Source of the DNA: Deuterostichococcus epilithicus
Taxonomy: Eukaryota > Chlorophyta > Trebouxiophyceae > Prasiolales > Stichococcaceae
Direction of reading: 5' to 3'
Length of the DNA stretch: 64,000 bases
NCBI GenBank assembly: GCA_033439295.1
Contig: JAVTLE010000023.1
Location: 4,438,530 to 4,502,529, forward strand
This document shows positions 24,601-35,497 of the stretch, in pieces. A program made the translations under genes and the position numbers. A model generated the notes under the pieces. It ran no database searches. It was not told the DNA's origin and worked only from the letters and a program-made list of their open reading frames with translations. The first letter of the stretch is position 1, and each line of letters starts with the position of its first letter.

Positions 24601-27303
24601 CGAGGCAAAAGACGATGAGGCCGGCTCGCCTGCTGTAATCCTCGGCCTCTGTGCGCAGGGACTGCTCCTCGTCCGCTGCTTCCTGCTTCCGCGCCAGCGC
24701 CGCCCGCGCCTCCGCCACTGCGGCGCGCGCCATGTCGGCGGCGCTGGCGGCTGACTCTTTGGCGGCTGAGCCGTCCAGCTGGCTCAGCTGCTGCTCCAGG
24801 GCCGTCAGGCGCTCCTGTTGCAGCACAAACAAAACAGTACTCTGTCGTTTCAGCAACGAGAGTACCGGACGTGATCGTGGCGCCGACACGAGCAAATTGC
24901 CTCGTCGTTTACCTGGAGCGGCAATGAGGATTGCTGCTTTGTAGCCGAATGCATCCGAATTTTTAACGAGCTGCTGGGCGGCGGCAATATCCAGCCCGTG
25001 CTGGATGTGGTTACAAGGAGGCACAGCAGAAGTTCGCATCTGGGTTGCACACATTGCAGAGCCAGCTGCCGTGCTGCTTCGCGCTTGCCTGTGGCGAGCC
25101 GGCAGAGGCGCCGCCGCCGCCGCCAGCCGGCTGCGCGGCGGGCNGAATGCTGCCGCCCTGCCGCGGCTCCCACTGCCCGGCCGGCTGCGGTGCTGCATTT
25201 TTGGTCAAGGACGCGTTGCCGTCCAGCGCCCGAGTCGCCTGCAGACAGATGGAGGACGAAAGATGATGAGCACAAAATATTTATATTGTCGCGCAGCAAC
25301 GCGGTCTGAAATGCTGCAAGCCCATCAGAGCAGCTTTGCAGCAATGTGCCACTGCAGAGTGTCCAGAGATCGTCTACAAGATGCGATGTCACCAGCTGCC
25401 CCATAAGCTGCAGTGTGGCGCAGCCAAGGGTGATTCGTGCCCAGGAGCGAGCTGCCTCGAGTGACCAACTGCAGCTTCCACAACGGGCCGCTCACCGCGC
25501 CAAAGTCGATGTAGATGTCCTGGCCGCCCTCGGCCTTGAGCCACTCCTCGCCCTGGCCGGGCGGCCGCGTCACTACTGCCGCAAGGCCGCCGCGGTGCAG
25601 CGGCCCCTCCAGCGGCAGCTGCAGGACGACAGCGTGCGCCGCGGCGCCGCCGCCGCCGCCGCCATCGCCGGCCGATTGCAGTTCGAAGTCGCCAAACGGC
25701 GTCTTCCAGGCGCGGCCTGCGTCGGACGGCGCATGGCGCACTCACAAGCTGCAGTTGCCCGGTGCACGGGTGGAAGCAGCAGCTGCACAGGCTTGCACAC
25801 CATCGCACAGAGTGCGTGAGCACGGTGCATCTGGTGAGACAGGGACGACCGTGACGCTGTCAGCCCTAGCATCCCCTTTCAGCTCTGCCGCATCCATGTT
25901 GGAAGAGCTACTCCATTTGCAACAGTGTGCATGCAGTAGTTCCCTGGTCAAGCTCCTGCAAATGCCTCGCAAAGAGACGCAACCCCACCTGCAGGGTAGG
26001 ACACTCCAGGGTCGGTGTGCCAGCCGGGCGGCGGCGGCCGCCAGCCGCGTCCCGCCTGCTCCGCGCAGCCCCAGTACAGCTGCGCGCCCGCGAGCGCCGA
26101 TGCGCCGTCGCCTGCCACACCAGAGCCGTCGCCGCCAGCGCCGTGTGCGGCGGCGTCCGCCATGGCGATGGCGGCGACGCCGCAGCGGCGGCCGTCCACA
26201 TCAGCAGCGGCGAGCACGGCGGCCAGCCGCCCGGCGCCGCTGCTGAGCCCGCAGCTCATCGTCAGGACCTCCTGCATATCGACAGCGCAGCGACATGACC
26301 GCCAGGCGGTGCCTCTGAGGCGCATGCCAGGTGGAGGAGGGCGCCCCTGTCGAGCCGGCTGCCTGCCATTCGGAGAGCCTCCTGTTGTGCACCACGGATG
26401 ACGGTATGGATGCGAGCGGCCTGTCAGCGCCTCCATTAGCGGACGGCAGACAGGCAGGCACCTGGTAGTTGGAGGCCTGCGGGTTGCGCTGGCGCCACGC
26501 CGCCAGCCGCGCCGCTGCGAGTCCCGCCAAGTCGGTCTCCGATAGCGACGCCGCGGCGCCGCCGCCGCCGCCGCCGCCCGCGGCCGCCGCGAGCGCGCCT
26601 CGCACAGAGGCAATGGCGTCCGCCACTGCGGCCTCAGCTGCGGCTGCGGCGTCTGCTGCCCTGTTCGCTGCTTCGCCGGCCAGCCTGCAGAGGGTTGTTT
26701 GCGCCTACTCATTCGTGTCTGTTCGTGATTCACAGAGGTTCGGCATCTCTTGTGCTTTTTCCTGCACGAGGCGCCAACCAGCACAGCCCCGACATGTCCG
26801 GAGGTTGGCAATGCCAGCCAGCCGCTGTGAGGCCTGGGGCCTGGCAGGCCGTGTGGGCGTCGCATTCGCAATTGCAGCACTGCAGCAGTCGACACAGTGA
26901 CGCATTTGAGTATGGCGCGGCACCTGCCGGCGGCGTCCGCCGCAGCACGCTGGGCGGCGGTGGCCGCGGCAGCCGCCTCTGCGTCCGCGAGCCGCTGCCT
27001 GGCTGCCTGCAGCTCCGATTCTGCCCGTTCCTGCAATCCGCGTGCGTGACTGGGTGTCAGGTCAAATTCCTCTGCGACAGCCAAACCATGCGAGATCATC
27101 GTGATCTTGCAAGTGAGAGACAAGAGTTCAGACGACCACAGACGACCACAACGTCTGGCGGAGAATCGTCCCACGACCCAGAGGGTCCGAGCCGCACACC
27201 CGCAGGGTCTGGCGGCTCGGCGCCTCAGCGGTGTCCGCCGAGGCAGCGGCCACGGTGCTTGGCGGCGAGAGCGGCGAGCCCTTCTGCCGCAGCAGGCCCA
27301 CAC
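12633..27303 (-). CDS. GWD: Alpha-glucan water dikinase (CBM45 type)
   Basis: Plastidial starch-phosphorylating enzyme: moves the beta-phosphate of ATP via a phosphohistidine to C6 of glucosyl units, priming starch breakdown. Phase-checked exons (minus) include 27303-27200, 27030-26924, 26684-26462, 26271-25989, 25716-25496, 20784-20638, 20372-20211, 19970-19839, 19417-(about 19270), 15352-15186, 14881-14793, 14563-14375, 13860-13698, 13441-13340, 13114-13009, 12764-12633. CBM45 carbohydrate-binding repeats: QLYWGCAEQAGRGW (about 26.05 kb) and LHWAVAPGPHRGWHG (about 23.0 kb). Central GWD blocks: LTWNRNYNVKPREISAA, SGDLGQRIRDDILSIQ, GGMMEQWHQKLHNNTS, AERLASYDRAITSEP. The catalytic-histidine block is DVLCHAAVRARN (about 16.2 kb). 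The nucleotide-binding end is EVVRGLGETLVGNYPG, IYRSDSNGEDLEGYAGAGL, TAQDVEGLV and WVVQTRPQV. The first exon with the transit peptide was not found. Linkers are Ala/Gly-rich; several introns hold exon echoes and one has a GC donor. Confidence 0.92.
15141..15175. repeat. 10-bp direct repeat array in a GWD intron
   Basis: CCAGGGATTG is repeated three times exactly (15141-15170) and partly a fourth time. It lies about 12 nt inside the intron from the donor of the exon ending at 15186 (minus strand). Confidence 0.85.
16901..16940. repeat. GGTCA pentamer array in a GWD intron
   Basis: Imperfect tandem array of GGTCA/GTCAG units, about seven copies with one variant (GGTCC). It lies within the GWD gene between recognisable exons and has no visible coding role. 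Confidence 0.8.
19140..19190 (-). repeat. Echo of a GWD exon head
   Basis: On the minus strand this intron segment reads SPAEQMLRFRKRSRRG, a diverged in-frame copy of SAAERVLGFRKRSRKG in the real exon at about 18986-19035, offset about 154 bp on the 5' side. The true exon is identified by the conserved AVHSGDDL block that begins it. Confidence 0.8.
19621..19681 (-). repeat. Echo of a second GWD exon head
   Basis: Minus-strand translation gives TQGIRTERRTSHDRAI, a diverged in-frame copy of AQGVTAERLASYDRAI at 19371-19417, offset about 250 bp to the 5' side within the preceding intron. An AG (ATACGCAG) precedes it, as in the real exon. Confidence 0.8.
23085..23400 (-). repeat. Three serial copies of a GWD CBM45 exon head
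   Basis: The real exon segment (about 23085-23150; minus strand TVARLEGVDGQLVALVAP) is preceded 5' by two diverged copies: 23201-23275 (TVARLEGVHRQLLALLAP) and 23327-23395 (GPAGVNDQSAALVAP). Spacings are about 116 and 126 bp. All three keep the same reading frame over this stretch. Confidence 0.8.
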
Positions 27304-28184
27304 CTGTGATACGCTCACACAGTCAATCGTCAGATTCAGGTTCTGTACCATCCTCGATACCGTTCACATTGTCCACGATCTTCTTGACAGGAGTTGCAAA
27401 GCCGTCTCTGAGGACGGCAGTGGAAGCGAAACGAGTGCCACATGCAATGCCGCGATATGCCAATTCTTGTCATCGAGGGATCTGGCCTAGTCCCGGATTG
27501 AATGCCGACGCACCTTGCAAGCCCCGCGGACACATTTGCGCGCTCATTGAGGCTCCAAGTGCCATGCGCCGCTGTGCAACAGTCGCCCTGGCGCTGCGGC
27601 TGATGTGCAGAAAGCCCGGCGTGACTGGCACAGGTGGCAGACCACGGGGCGTGAGCCCTGACACGCCCGGCAGTAGCACAGCCATGCAGGCGATTGGCTG
27701 GCTGGCAGCTGCTAACTCAGATCAGAAACCGTCACCACGCGTTGCCCCCCGCAGGGTGTCTTGCACCTTCAGCCTCGAGCCTGTGCTGATATGCCAATGC
27801 GTTGGGGCGGCTCGTGATGCCGCAAACTTGCACAAAAGTGCCTAAAAGTATCTCCGCTGCTCGCTTGCTTTTGGTTAGTCATGCCAGCACGAAGTAGACA
27901 CAAGTTGTTGATTGAAGCAAAATTTGCTTTGCAATGGTCACACCAACGCATCTCTGAGACCTAACATGTGCCTCAGTCGAGCGTCGAGTGCCAGTCTGCT
28001 GCGACAAAACCTCAGGCTACCCTGCAGCCATCACCCCTCGCACTTCCGCAGATCGTCGCCGCCATCGCAGGGGGGCCGAGGTCCTAAAGCTCCAGCATAT
28101 ACTGGGCGTCTCTGTCGCGGTCAAAGTGGCTGTACCTGCGCCGGCCCACAAGCCCCTGGTACCAGCAGCTGCGGTCGGCGCCGC
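27304..28184. other. Divergent upstream region of GWD and HPRT
   Basis: The missing GWD first exon(s), with the plastid transit peptide, and the HPRT promoter should lie here. The first GWD exon I can place begins at 27303 in phase 1, so at least one more coding exon is upstream. No convincing transit peptide or TATA-like signal was identified. Confidence 0.35.
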
Positions 28185-30297
28185 ATGACGGTCGCGGCGG
28201 CAGTGGCGGATCAGCGGCAGGAAGACGGCGCGAACATGCACCCGGATGTTTTAGAGATCATCTACAGTGAAGGCGTCATTGCCGAGGCAGTCGGCAAGCT
28301 GGGCAGGTCAGGCGGTGTACCTTGCTGCATAGCATGCAGGGTCCATGCCGGAGCCTGGCGGCAGCATACTGCCATCTCCACTGCTGCCGCTGCTGCTGCT
28401 GCTTCCATGTAGCGACGCTCATCGCTATGGACGCGCTCGGCTTGGAGGTCTCTTCTCATCCCGCAAGTGATGCAGTGGGATCTGGACGCAGGCAGCTGGC
28501 GGCAGAATACGCGGACAAGCAACCGCTGCTGCTTGGGGTGCGCTTTCTCCTCCTCATATCCCAGGGAAGTGCAGCGCCAGGCAGCGCGCCAGTCCGCGGC
28601 GCCGTGGCCGCGTTGGCCCGCTGCCGCCTTGCAAGCTTGCAGAAGGCTACCGCAGCACTAGGAAACCTCTCCAGAAGCCTCACTGCATGCGCGCTCGACT
28701 CGCAGGCGCTCACGGGCGCTTTCATGTTCACCGCCGACCTGGCGCGGGCGATGGCGCCGACGCCCGCTGGCCTCGCGGTCGACTTCTTTGCCGCGAGCAG
28801 CTACGGCTCCGCCACGGTATCCGACGGGGATGTGCGGATTGAGGTTGCGGGCAGCAAGATTCCAGTCACCGGCCGGCACATTCTCGTGGTGCGCGTTTTG
28901 TGGCGACATCTGGAAAATTCCCACTCAGTCTTGCAACATCTGGAATAGCCACATGGGCCTGTCAGAGAGCCCAGGTCGCCAATTGCCAGGGCTTCCGTGC
29001 AGTGACAGGTCTACCCCTGTGTCTCCAACCCTACTGAGCTGCCTGGCAGGCTGAGGAGACATGGAAGGTAGTCCTCGCCGGCACGGCAGCCGCTGGTGCA
29101 TCAAATGCCACAGGGACGCTGGCAAGGAGGGGGACAAAGTTGAGATGCCAGCTGCAGCAGCCACCCACATGGCGATGCCAGCCTCAGGATTGTGACGCTC
29201 TTGAACATACTATTACAACATGAAGAAAAGTGAATATCGGCCGCAGGTGGAGGACATCATCGACACCGGGGCCACCCTGAAGCGTGTTGTCGAGCGGCTG
29301 CAGCAGGCGGGCGCCGCATCCGTGAAGGTGTCCCTGTCCAACCTTGAGCTGTGTTTGTCAACCTGCTCATGCATCTCTTGTGTTCAGGGGAAGTGCGTCA
29401 GGAGAGGCCTGCGCCGCCGGCACTGGCAGCCGCCCAGAGGGAACAGACCCCTCTGTCTCTGCACTGGGTCTGTGGTTGGGCTTCGACTGGCTGGCCCGTT
29501 GCTGCCACTTCGACCCTTGCACGCTGACATACCTACATGGCATGCCGCTCCAGCACACTGATCTCCCGCAAGTGCTCCGGCAGCGTCACGCACCTGCCAC
29601 CTCCACGAGGTGCTTTTTCACCGCTCAAAAGCCTCTAATATGCTGTTGATTTCATACCATTTGATTTTTTTTGCTGACACCCGCAGGTAGCGGTGCTGCT
29701 GGACAAGGCGGAGCGACGAAAGGTCGCCATCCAGCCCGACTTCTGCGCCCTCCCGGTGCGCCGCGCTCCCCCTTGACCATGACAAACCCTTCGCAAATTC
29801 AGACTACCCCTGCATGTTGTGCAGACCGCAGTGCTTAGAATGCACCCTGCACAAGGTCCTCAATTTTGAAATCCACTTGACGTCGACAAGAGAGGGCGCA
29901 GGCAGAGCTGATGTGGGGTTTGCGGGGACGTTCGATGTGCACCTTGTGACCTTGTGACAGTCCTGGCGCTGTTGCCGTCAATACTGGATGCACCGATGGC
30001 AATGGCCGCTTGCTGATATAGTGATGAATTCTGGATGTTCATTGCAGTGTCCGAACGAGTTTGTGGTGGGCTACGGCCTGGACTTTAACGAGGTGAGGCT
30101 GTCGATTTAAAAACACCAACAGCTGGGTATCGCATTCGCAGTGGGTTTCGCTTGTCTGCCAAGTCACGTTGTGAACTATGATTGTTTCGTTTGATTTGTT
30201 TGCTCTGTTGCGTCTGTAGGCGTACCGGTCGCTGCCCTATGTGGGCGTCTTGAAACCGGAGTGCTATGCGCACCTTTCAAATGGCGGCCCACACTAG
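28185..30297 (+). CDS. HPRT: Hypoxanthine (guanine) phosphoribosyltransferase
   Basis: Purine-salvage enzyme joining hypoxanthine or guanine to PRPP to give IMP or GMP. Seven exons, all GT-AG with continuous phase: 28185-28306, 28492-28537, 28706-28888, 29247-29327, 29687-29755, 30048-30092, 30220-30297, giving 207 residues. Visible features: QPLLLG then GAFMFTADLARAM (the usual K-GAF/LKG active-site loop region, here GALTGAF), DFFAASSYGS (flexible catalytic loop with the SSYG motif), VVEDIIDTGATL (PRPP-binding signature with the two acidic residues), PDFCALPVCPNEFVVGYGLD and YRSLPYVGVLKP. The lysine usual in the LKG loop appears replaced (LGALTGAF). The ATG at 28185 is chosen because the frame gives a normal N-terminus before the first donor; an earlier exon is possible. 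Confidence 0.92.
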
Positions 30298-31111
30298 AGG
30301 TGTGGGCAGCGTGAACTCGGTAATGCATTCTCGGTAATGATTCTGTCTGGCAGCCCTGCGTGCGACGCGGTGATGTCTTGTCCTGGTCGAGGCGCAGCGG
30401 CTCAGTTGCTGTGGCAATAGGGGCATCAAATCTTGTTGCCTGAATCTTTGACTGCGCCATTTGCAGCATGCAGCAGCCTTTCTGACGACAGCCTGTCTTG
30501 CGCTAGGCGGGTTCTTTTTGAATGAATGCTCTAATCGACGGCAAACAGCATCAACAAGGGCCTGGACTGACGTGGTGCTCATTAAGCTCTAGACGACTAG
30601 TCATGACACAGGTCTCATCTTCGAAAGAATTGGCGGCCCGCTGACCATGCCTCCACCCTGCGGCTTTCCTGTGACCACTCCACCAGGACACAAATGCATG
30701 AGCACCCCTCAAGAGCTGCTCAGGCCCGAAACCGGGGAATTGCCCCGGGCGACACGTCGTGCATGCATCGACACGTGCGAGTGCGCATGTCTGTCTGCCG
30801 CACCGACATCAGCGGCTGGCAATTCACTTCCAGGTCGGCCATCTGGCTGCTCGCTGCTTGTCGCACTGCCGCAGCAATCCCATCCGGGGATCAAGTGTTG
30901 TCCTAGGGCATCCCCAACCTGCGAGTTTACCAGCCACACAAGCTGCACGAACGTGGCCGCGTCGCCCAGGCGCTCCAGCTGCACCCAGCCGCGGCTGCAG
31001 GCGGCAAGGCAGAGGTACCCGATTTGACAGTCGCCTCAGGTGAGGTCAATGGGCTTTGATTGCTGCTCCTGCAGGCAGTCAGCACAGCACTAACTCGGAC
31101 AAGCGCCAGGA
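30298..31111. other. Convergent intergenic region (HPRT / DCN1-like 3' ends)
   Basis: Both neighbouring genes end toward this stretch. No recognisable protein on either strand. Confidence 0.4.
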
Positions 31112-33508
31112 TCAGCTCGCGCCGTGGACACGGAAGGACAGGCGAGGGGGCAGGGCATGGACTGGTTGCCTACCGCCCTTCCTGACACAAGAATCGCTGC
31201 CCAGCACTGCACACCGCATGCACTCGAGTTGCAAGCGTGCAGTGCCGCTGTCGCGACGGTCAACGCTCCTTTCGCGAAACGACTGGCAGCCATTCCTCAA
31301 ATCTCCCTCAAATCTGCCAGTTGGGACGCGCACCCGACCCCACTCGACGAAGTTGTCCAGCAGCAGCGGCCAGGCCTGCGACTCGTCGTAGTTGCTGAAG
31401 TCCGGCTTCACCTGCGCAATGGACAACAAGCAGATCGCTTCTGGGGACACTGTCTTGGAGGCGCACCGCAGAGGTCCACCACGACAGAGCGCCGCAGCCG
31501 GCAGTCGAGCGAGCACGATAGCGGTCAGGGCGGCCTGCAGGCTTTCATTCTTCATGCACACACCCCGAAACTGCATGGGGAACAATGTGCGTGTGCACAG
31601 TCAAAATGCGCGGCAGGAGGGCATTAGTGAGGGCGGCGCCGCACGTCCTGGGTGAAGCGCAGGAAGCTGGTCCACTGGTCGAAATTGACGACCTTGTACT
31701 CGGACTGCTGCTGCAGGAAGTCGCAGAAGGGCGGCTGCAGCGGCTCCGTGGGCATCACGATGGTCAGCATCTGCACCGCCGTGTCGATGTCGATCAGCTT
31801 CTGCGTCGGCTCCTGCAGGGGCGGCAACAGGGCGCTCGCTCAGGCCGAGAGACAGACACGAACAGAAGGAAGCACCTGCACCGCCACGTCGTTTCATCAA
31901 CAGGAAGCGGCAGCTCCTTCGACTACGTCTTCACCAGGTCATCGGAAGCGCAGGATGCAGCAGCGAGGCCGGGGCGCACGCCCATTGCAGGGTTTCAGGC
32001 ACCCGCAACAAAGCTGTGTGCCGTCCCCAACGGCATGCAGGCGGGCGCTGCGTTGGCAGTCGGACGGCATATACGCACGCCACTCTGCTCCGCTCTCAAC
32101 CCCAAATGCCGCCCATTCAGGCAGGGAGGTCGAGCTTCATGACGGTATCACTGTGGCCAGCAACGTGACCAAGCCGCCGGAGATAAAGAATGAGCAGGCC
32201 ATTGCAGAGCAGGAACGAGGTTGCCGTACTGTGAGGCAGAACTTGAAGGCAAAGGTGCAGAAGTCCTGGAAGGCGTCTGGGTCGGCATCTACTTCCTCCT
32301 CCACAGCGGGCAGCGCTCGCTTGACCTGCGCCACTGTCGTGGCTTTGACCGCCGCCAGGCCTGCGGCGGGATGGGCGGAAGGGTATCAGGAGTGCTGGCC
32401 TGTCGGCTTGCATTTCTGCTGCACCTGCCACCACCGCCACAGCCCGCAGCCCGCTTGACGCGCCTCCGTCGTGACTGTGAGCATCGCCCCAGGCCTGCGG
32501 CAGACAGGACCGACTGCCAGGTCCCGCGGCCACCGCCGACAGCCCCTGCTTGACCTGCGCCACCGACATGGCCGTCAGCGCCGCCAGGCCTAGCGGCGGA
32601 CGTCGACGAACGCCTCCGACTGAGCACGCACTCGCACTCGCTGCTGGTCCTGTCCTTGCAGGCCTGGCAGTCGTCACGACTGGAGTGTCCACGCTGTGCT
32701 TCCGCCGCCGCCCCGCGCCGCTACAAGCCTGGTGCGCATGCGCGTCTGCGCTGCATGTCCTGCTTTTGCTGCATGGCCACGGCCGGGGTGATACCATAGA
32801 GCACACCCTATTCCAGGGGGATCCATCCCGTTTCAGAGCAGGCGGCAGGCGCGCACCGGACTGAAATTCGTCCCTGCTGAAGTACCCCATGCGCTTGGCA
32901 CGCATTTTCCACGCCAGCAGCAGCACCTGCGAGTCAGTGCATGGCCATACGTTCCAAGCACCGTACAGGCCATGATTGTGTGTGTCTCGAGACCGGGGGG
33001 CCGCCCTGACATGAAGCGCGGTGAAGAAGATCAACGGTGGCAAGCACTGCACGCACCCGCTTGTCTGACGGATCCAGACCCAGGTCTGAACAAAAGCGCT
33101 CCACGCCTGCACCAGGCAGTTTCGTTATCATGTCGTTGATAAAAAGCATGGCATGGCACGGCCTATGGCCCATGGCACGGTCCCTGCATCCAAGCATGCC
33201 CCCAACAGCACATGCATGTGCGCCCGGCATGTGCGACAGAGAAGTCCGGCTGCCTTGCCTTCAGGGCCGATGATGTCCGCTGACGCCTCTGCATACTTGT
33301 CGAAGATGCCGTCCGCCTGATTGCCAATACACTTCTCATCAGCAATGCTGACACGGCAGATCTGAGCAGCGCTTGCATGTTTGCCCTCACAGTGAGGCCT
33401 ACTGAGAAGATGTTGTGTGTCGCCAGCATCACGCAAAAACGAAACGAGTGCACGCAGCAGCACCTTGGTGGCGCCGCCGCCAACGGCCTTGCGAGCCCGC
33501 TTCATCAT
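31112..33508 (-). CDS. DCN1-like (potentiating neddylation) protein
   Basis: Scaffold E3 that promotes transfer of NEDD8/RUB from the E2 to cullins. Seven exons on the minus strand join in phase to 273 residues: 33508-33464, 33316-33259, 33106-33057, 32926-32857, 32360-32230, 31812-31645, 31411-31112. Blocks in order: IFDKYAEASADIIGPEG, VERFCSDLGLDPSDKR, LLAWKMRAKRMGYFSRDEF, VDADPDAFQDFCTFAFKFCL, KLIDIDTAVQMLTIVM, VVNFDQWTSFLRFTQD and SNYDESQAWPLLLDNFVEW, the diagnostic cullin-binding end. No UBA domain precedes the PONY domain, as in the AAR3-like and Lag2-like forms. Intron 2 uses a GC donor (AAG|GCAAGG). After VEWG the open frame runs about 75 residues further than the family usually does, so a short final intron may be missed. 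Confidence 0.9.
32538..32589 (-). repeat. Echo of a DCN1-like exon head with its AG
   Basis: Minus-strand translation GLAALTAMSVAQVKQGL is a diverged in-frame copy of GLAAVKATTVAQVKRAL at the start of the exon 32360-32230. Offset is 229 bp on the 5' side. The AG (CGCTAG) immediately before the copied codons is retained. Confidence 0.85.
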
Positions 33509-34809
33509 GCTGTCGCTGCTGCAAGAGCGTTTGGCGGCGCTTTCCTCAGTGCTGCAAGAAAGACAGGGAAGGTCTTGCTGGATGCGTCTCAAGCTGAACG
33601 TGCATGTGGAAGAGGGTTGCAGCACGTCAGAGGCGGTGAGCATGCCCTGCAAGACTATCCCCAAGGCCTGTGCCTCAAATCACCGAGCGAGACATGAGCG
33701 AACTCGCACCTGATGAGCACACTAGATGCGCTGTTTATGCGAGATGATCACGATCAGCTGGGGTCAAGATGCGCTTTCCAAAGATAACATGACTCCCCGT
33801 TGACAGGCCCTTTGACTCTGGCAGTGCAACAGCAAGCGCTCTCGCGCTGTCGGCACCGTTTCTATCAAGCAAGGGCGTACATATGTATTTAGCAAAGTTT
33901 TGGCAGTGAAGTTCTGCTTCTTGGGCTTCTGTGCCTCGGCCGGTGGGGCCGTGGGACTTTCCGCTCGTCGTCTCATGTCCCTCACCCGCCCTGTGGCGGA
34001 CAGCCCCCAACGTCAAAACCCCCTGGCGAGCACAACTTGCCGACGGCGTCGCTGCGCTCAGCCTCTTGACGCTCTGACAAGTCGCACCCAGCGGCTGTGT
34101 GACTCCTTGCCGCCTTTGACCTTCCTTATAGCCGCCGCTTGGCGTGTCAAAGCAGCCCCTTGTCGCCGCTCTTCGTCGGAGCTCGTATAACCACAGCGCA
34201 CCTCACAGTCCAGTACAACTAGCCAGGTGTGTAGACATGCTCTGAGGCTGCACGCAGCCCCAGCTGTGCTGATCAGCAATATCAGGATGGTAGGGCCGGG
34301 GAGCAACACGCAGCCATGCCATCCACATTTTCTTGCCAAATGCTAGACAGCAGCAAGCAGCACACTGCTGCATGTGAGCTCGCTTTACCCGTGCGCTACA
34401 AATGCTTCGTGGAGGAGTCCATCCCCTTGTTGAGGGCCTAGCCCCCGGAAATCAGACTCCTGCTTGAGCACCTGTGCAGCTGGCGCGGCTTTTGCTAATT
34501 GTGTGCATGCGATCCTCTGCGGGGTGCACGGCTGGGATTTCTACGCTTGGTTCAGCAGCCTACATCATGGCAGCTAGTCAGTGACAGTCGAAGGGCATGT
34601 CTGCAGCCATTCAAATCGCAGTCGCATGGCTGCTGCACGGTGCTGCCGCCGTGGACACCTCAAATCCATGCAGAGGAGCTGCATGCCGGCCTGCAGCGGG
34701 CTGTGCAGTGGGCTGGACTGTCCAGCGGCAAAGCATCATGCCCAACCCAGGAGGCCTTCGTGCAGCGGCATGCCGGAGTTGCACTCAATTGCCCTCTGCG
34801 CAGTGCAGG
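33509..34809. other. Divergent intergenic region (DCN1-like / eIF5A)
   Basis: Holds the promoters of two divergently transcribed genes. No coding stretch is recognisable, and no clear core promoter element was identified. Confidence 0.4.
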
Positions 34810-35428
34810 ATGGCTGACGAGCACGACGTCCACTTCGAGTCGGCGGACGCTGGCGCTTCGACGACGTACCCGCAGCAGGCTGGCACCATTCGCAAGAATG
34901 CCTTCATCGTCATCAAGAACCGCCCCTGCAAGGTGCTTGCAACAGCTTGCATGCTGCATGCTGCATGCAGCATGCTGCATGCAGCATGCTGCAGCCCGTC
35001 GCTCTTGGCCACCCTGCAGCAGCGTCTCGTGTGTGACAACGCTGCGCGTGAGCCTGTCCGCCGTCAGCGTCGCTCCTGTATGCAGGGAACAGGTCCAAAC
35101 AGAATAGCAAACCCGGCATTGATGGCATTGTGCACCTCCAGGTGGTGGACGTGTCCACGTCCAAGACCGGCAAGCACGGTCACGCCAAGTGCCACTTTGT
35201 CGCCATTGATATCTTCACCGGCAAGAAGCTGGAGGACCTGCAGCCGTCATCCCACAACTCCGATGTGCGCGCCGTCGCTGCCATAGCCTTTGCTTCCGCC
35301 GCTGCTGCTGCTGCTGCTGCTACTGCTGCAATTGCCTTTGCTTCCGCTGCTACCGCTTGCACTGCTGCTGCCGCAGCTGCTGCTGCTGCTGCTGCTGCTG
35401 TACCTGCGGCGAACACACCTGCCTTTGC

Positions 35429-35497
<69 letters not shown>

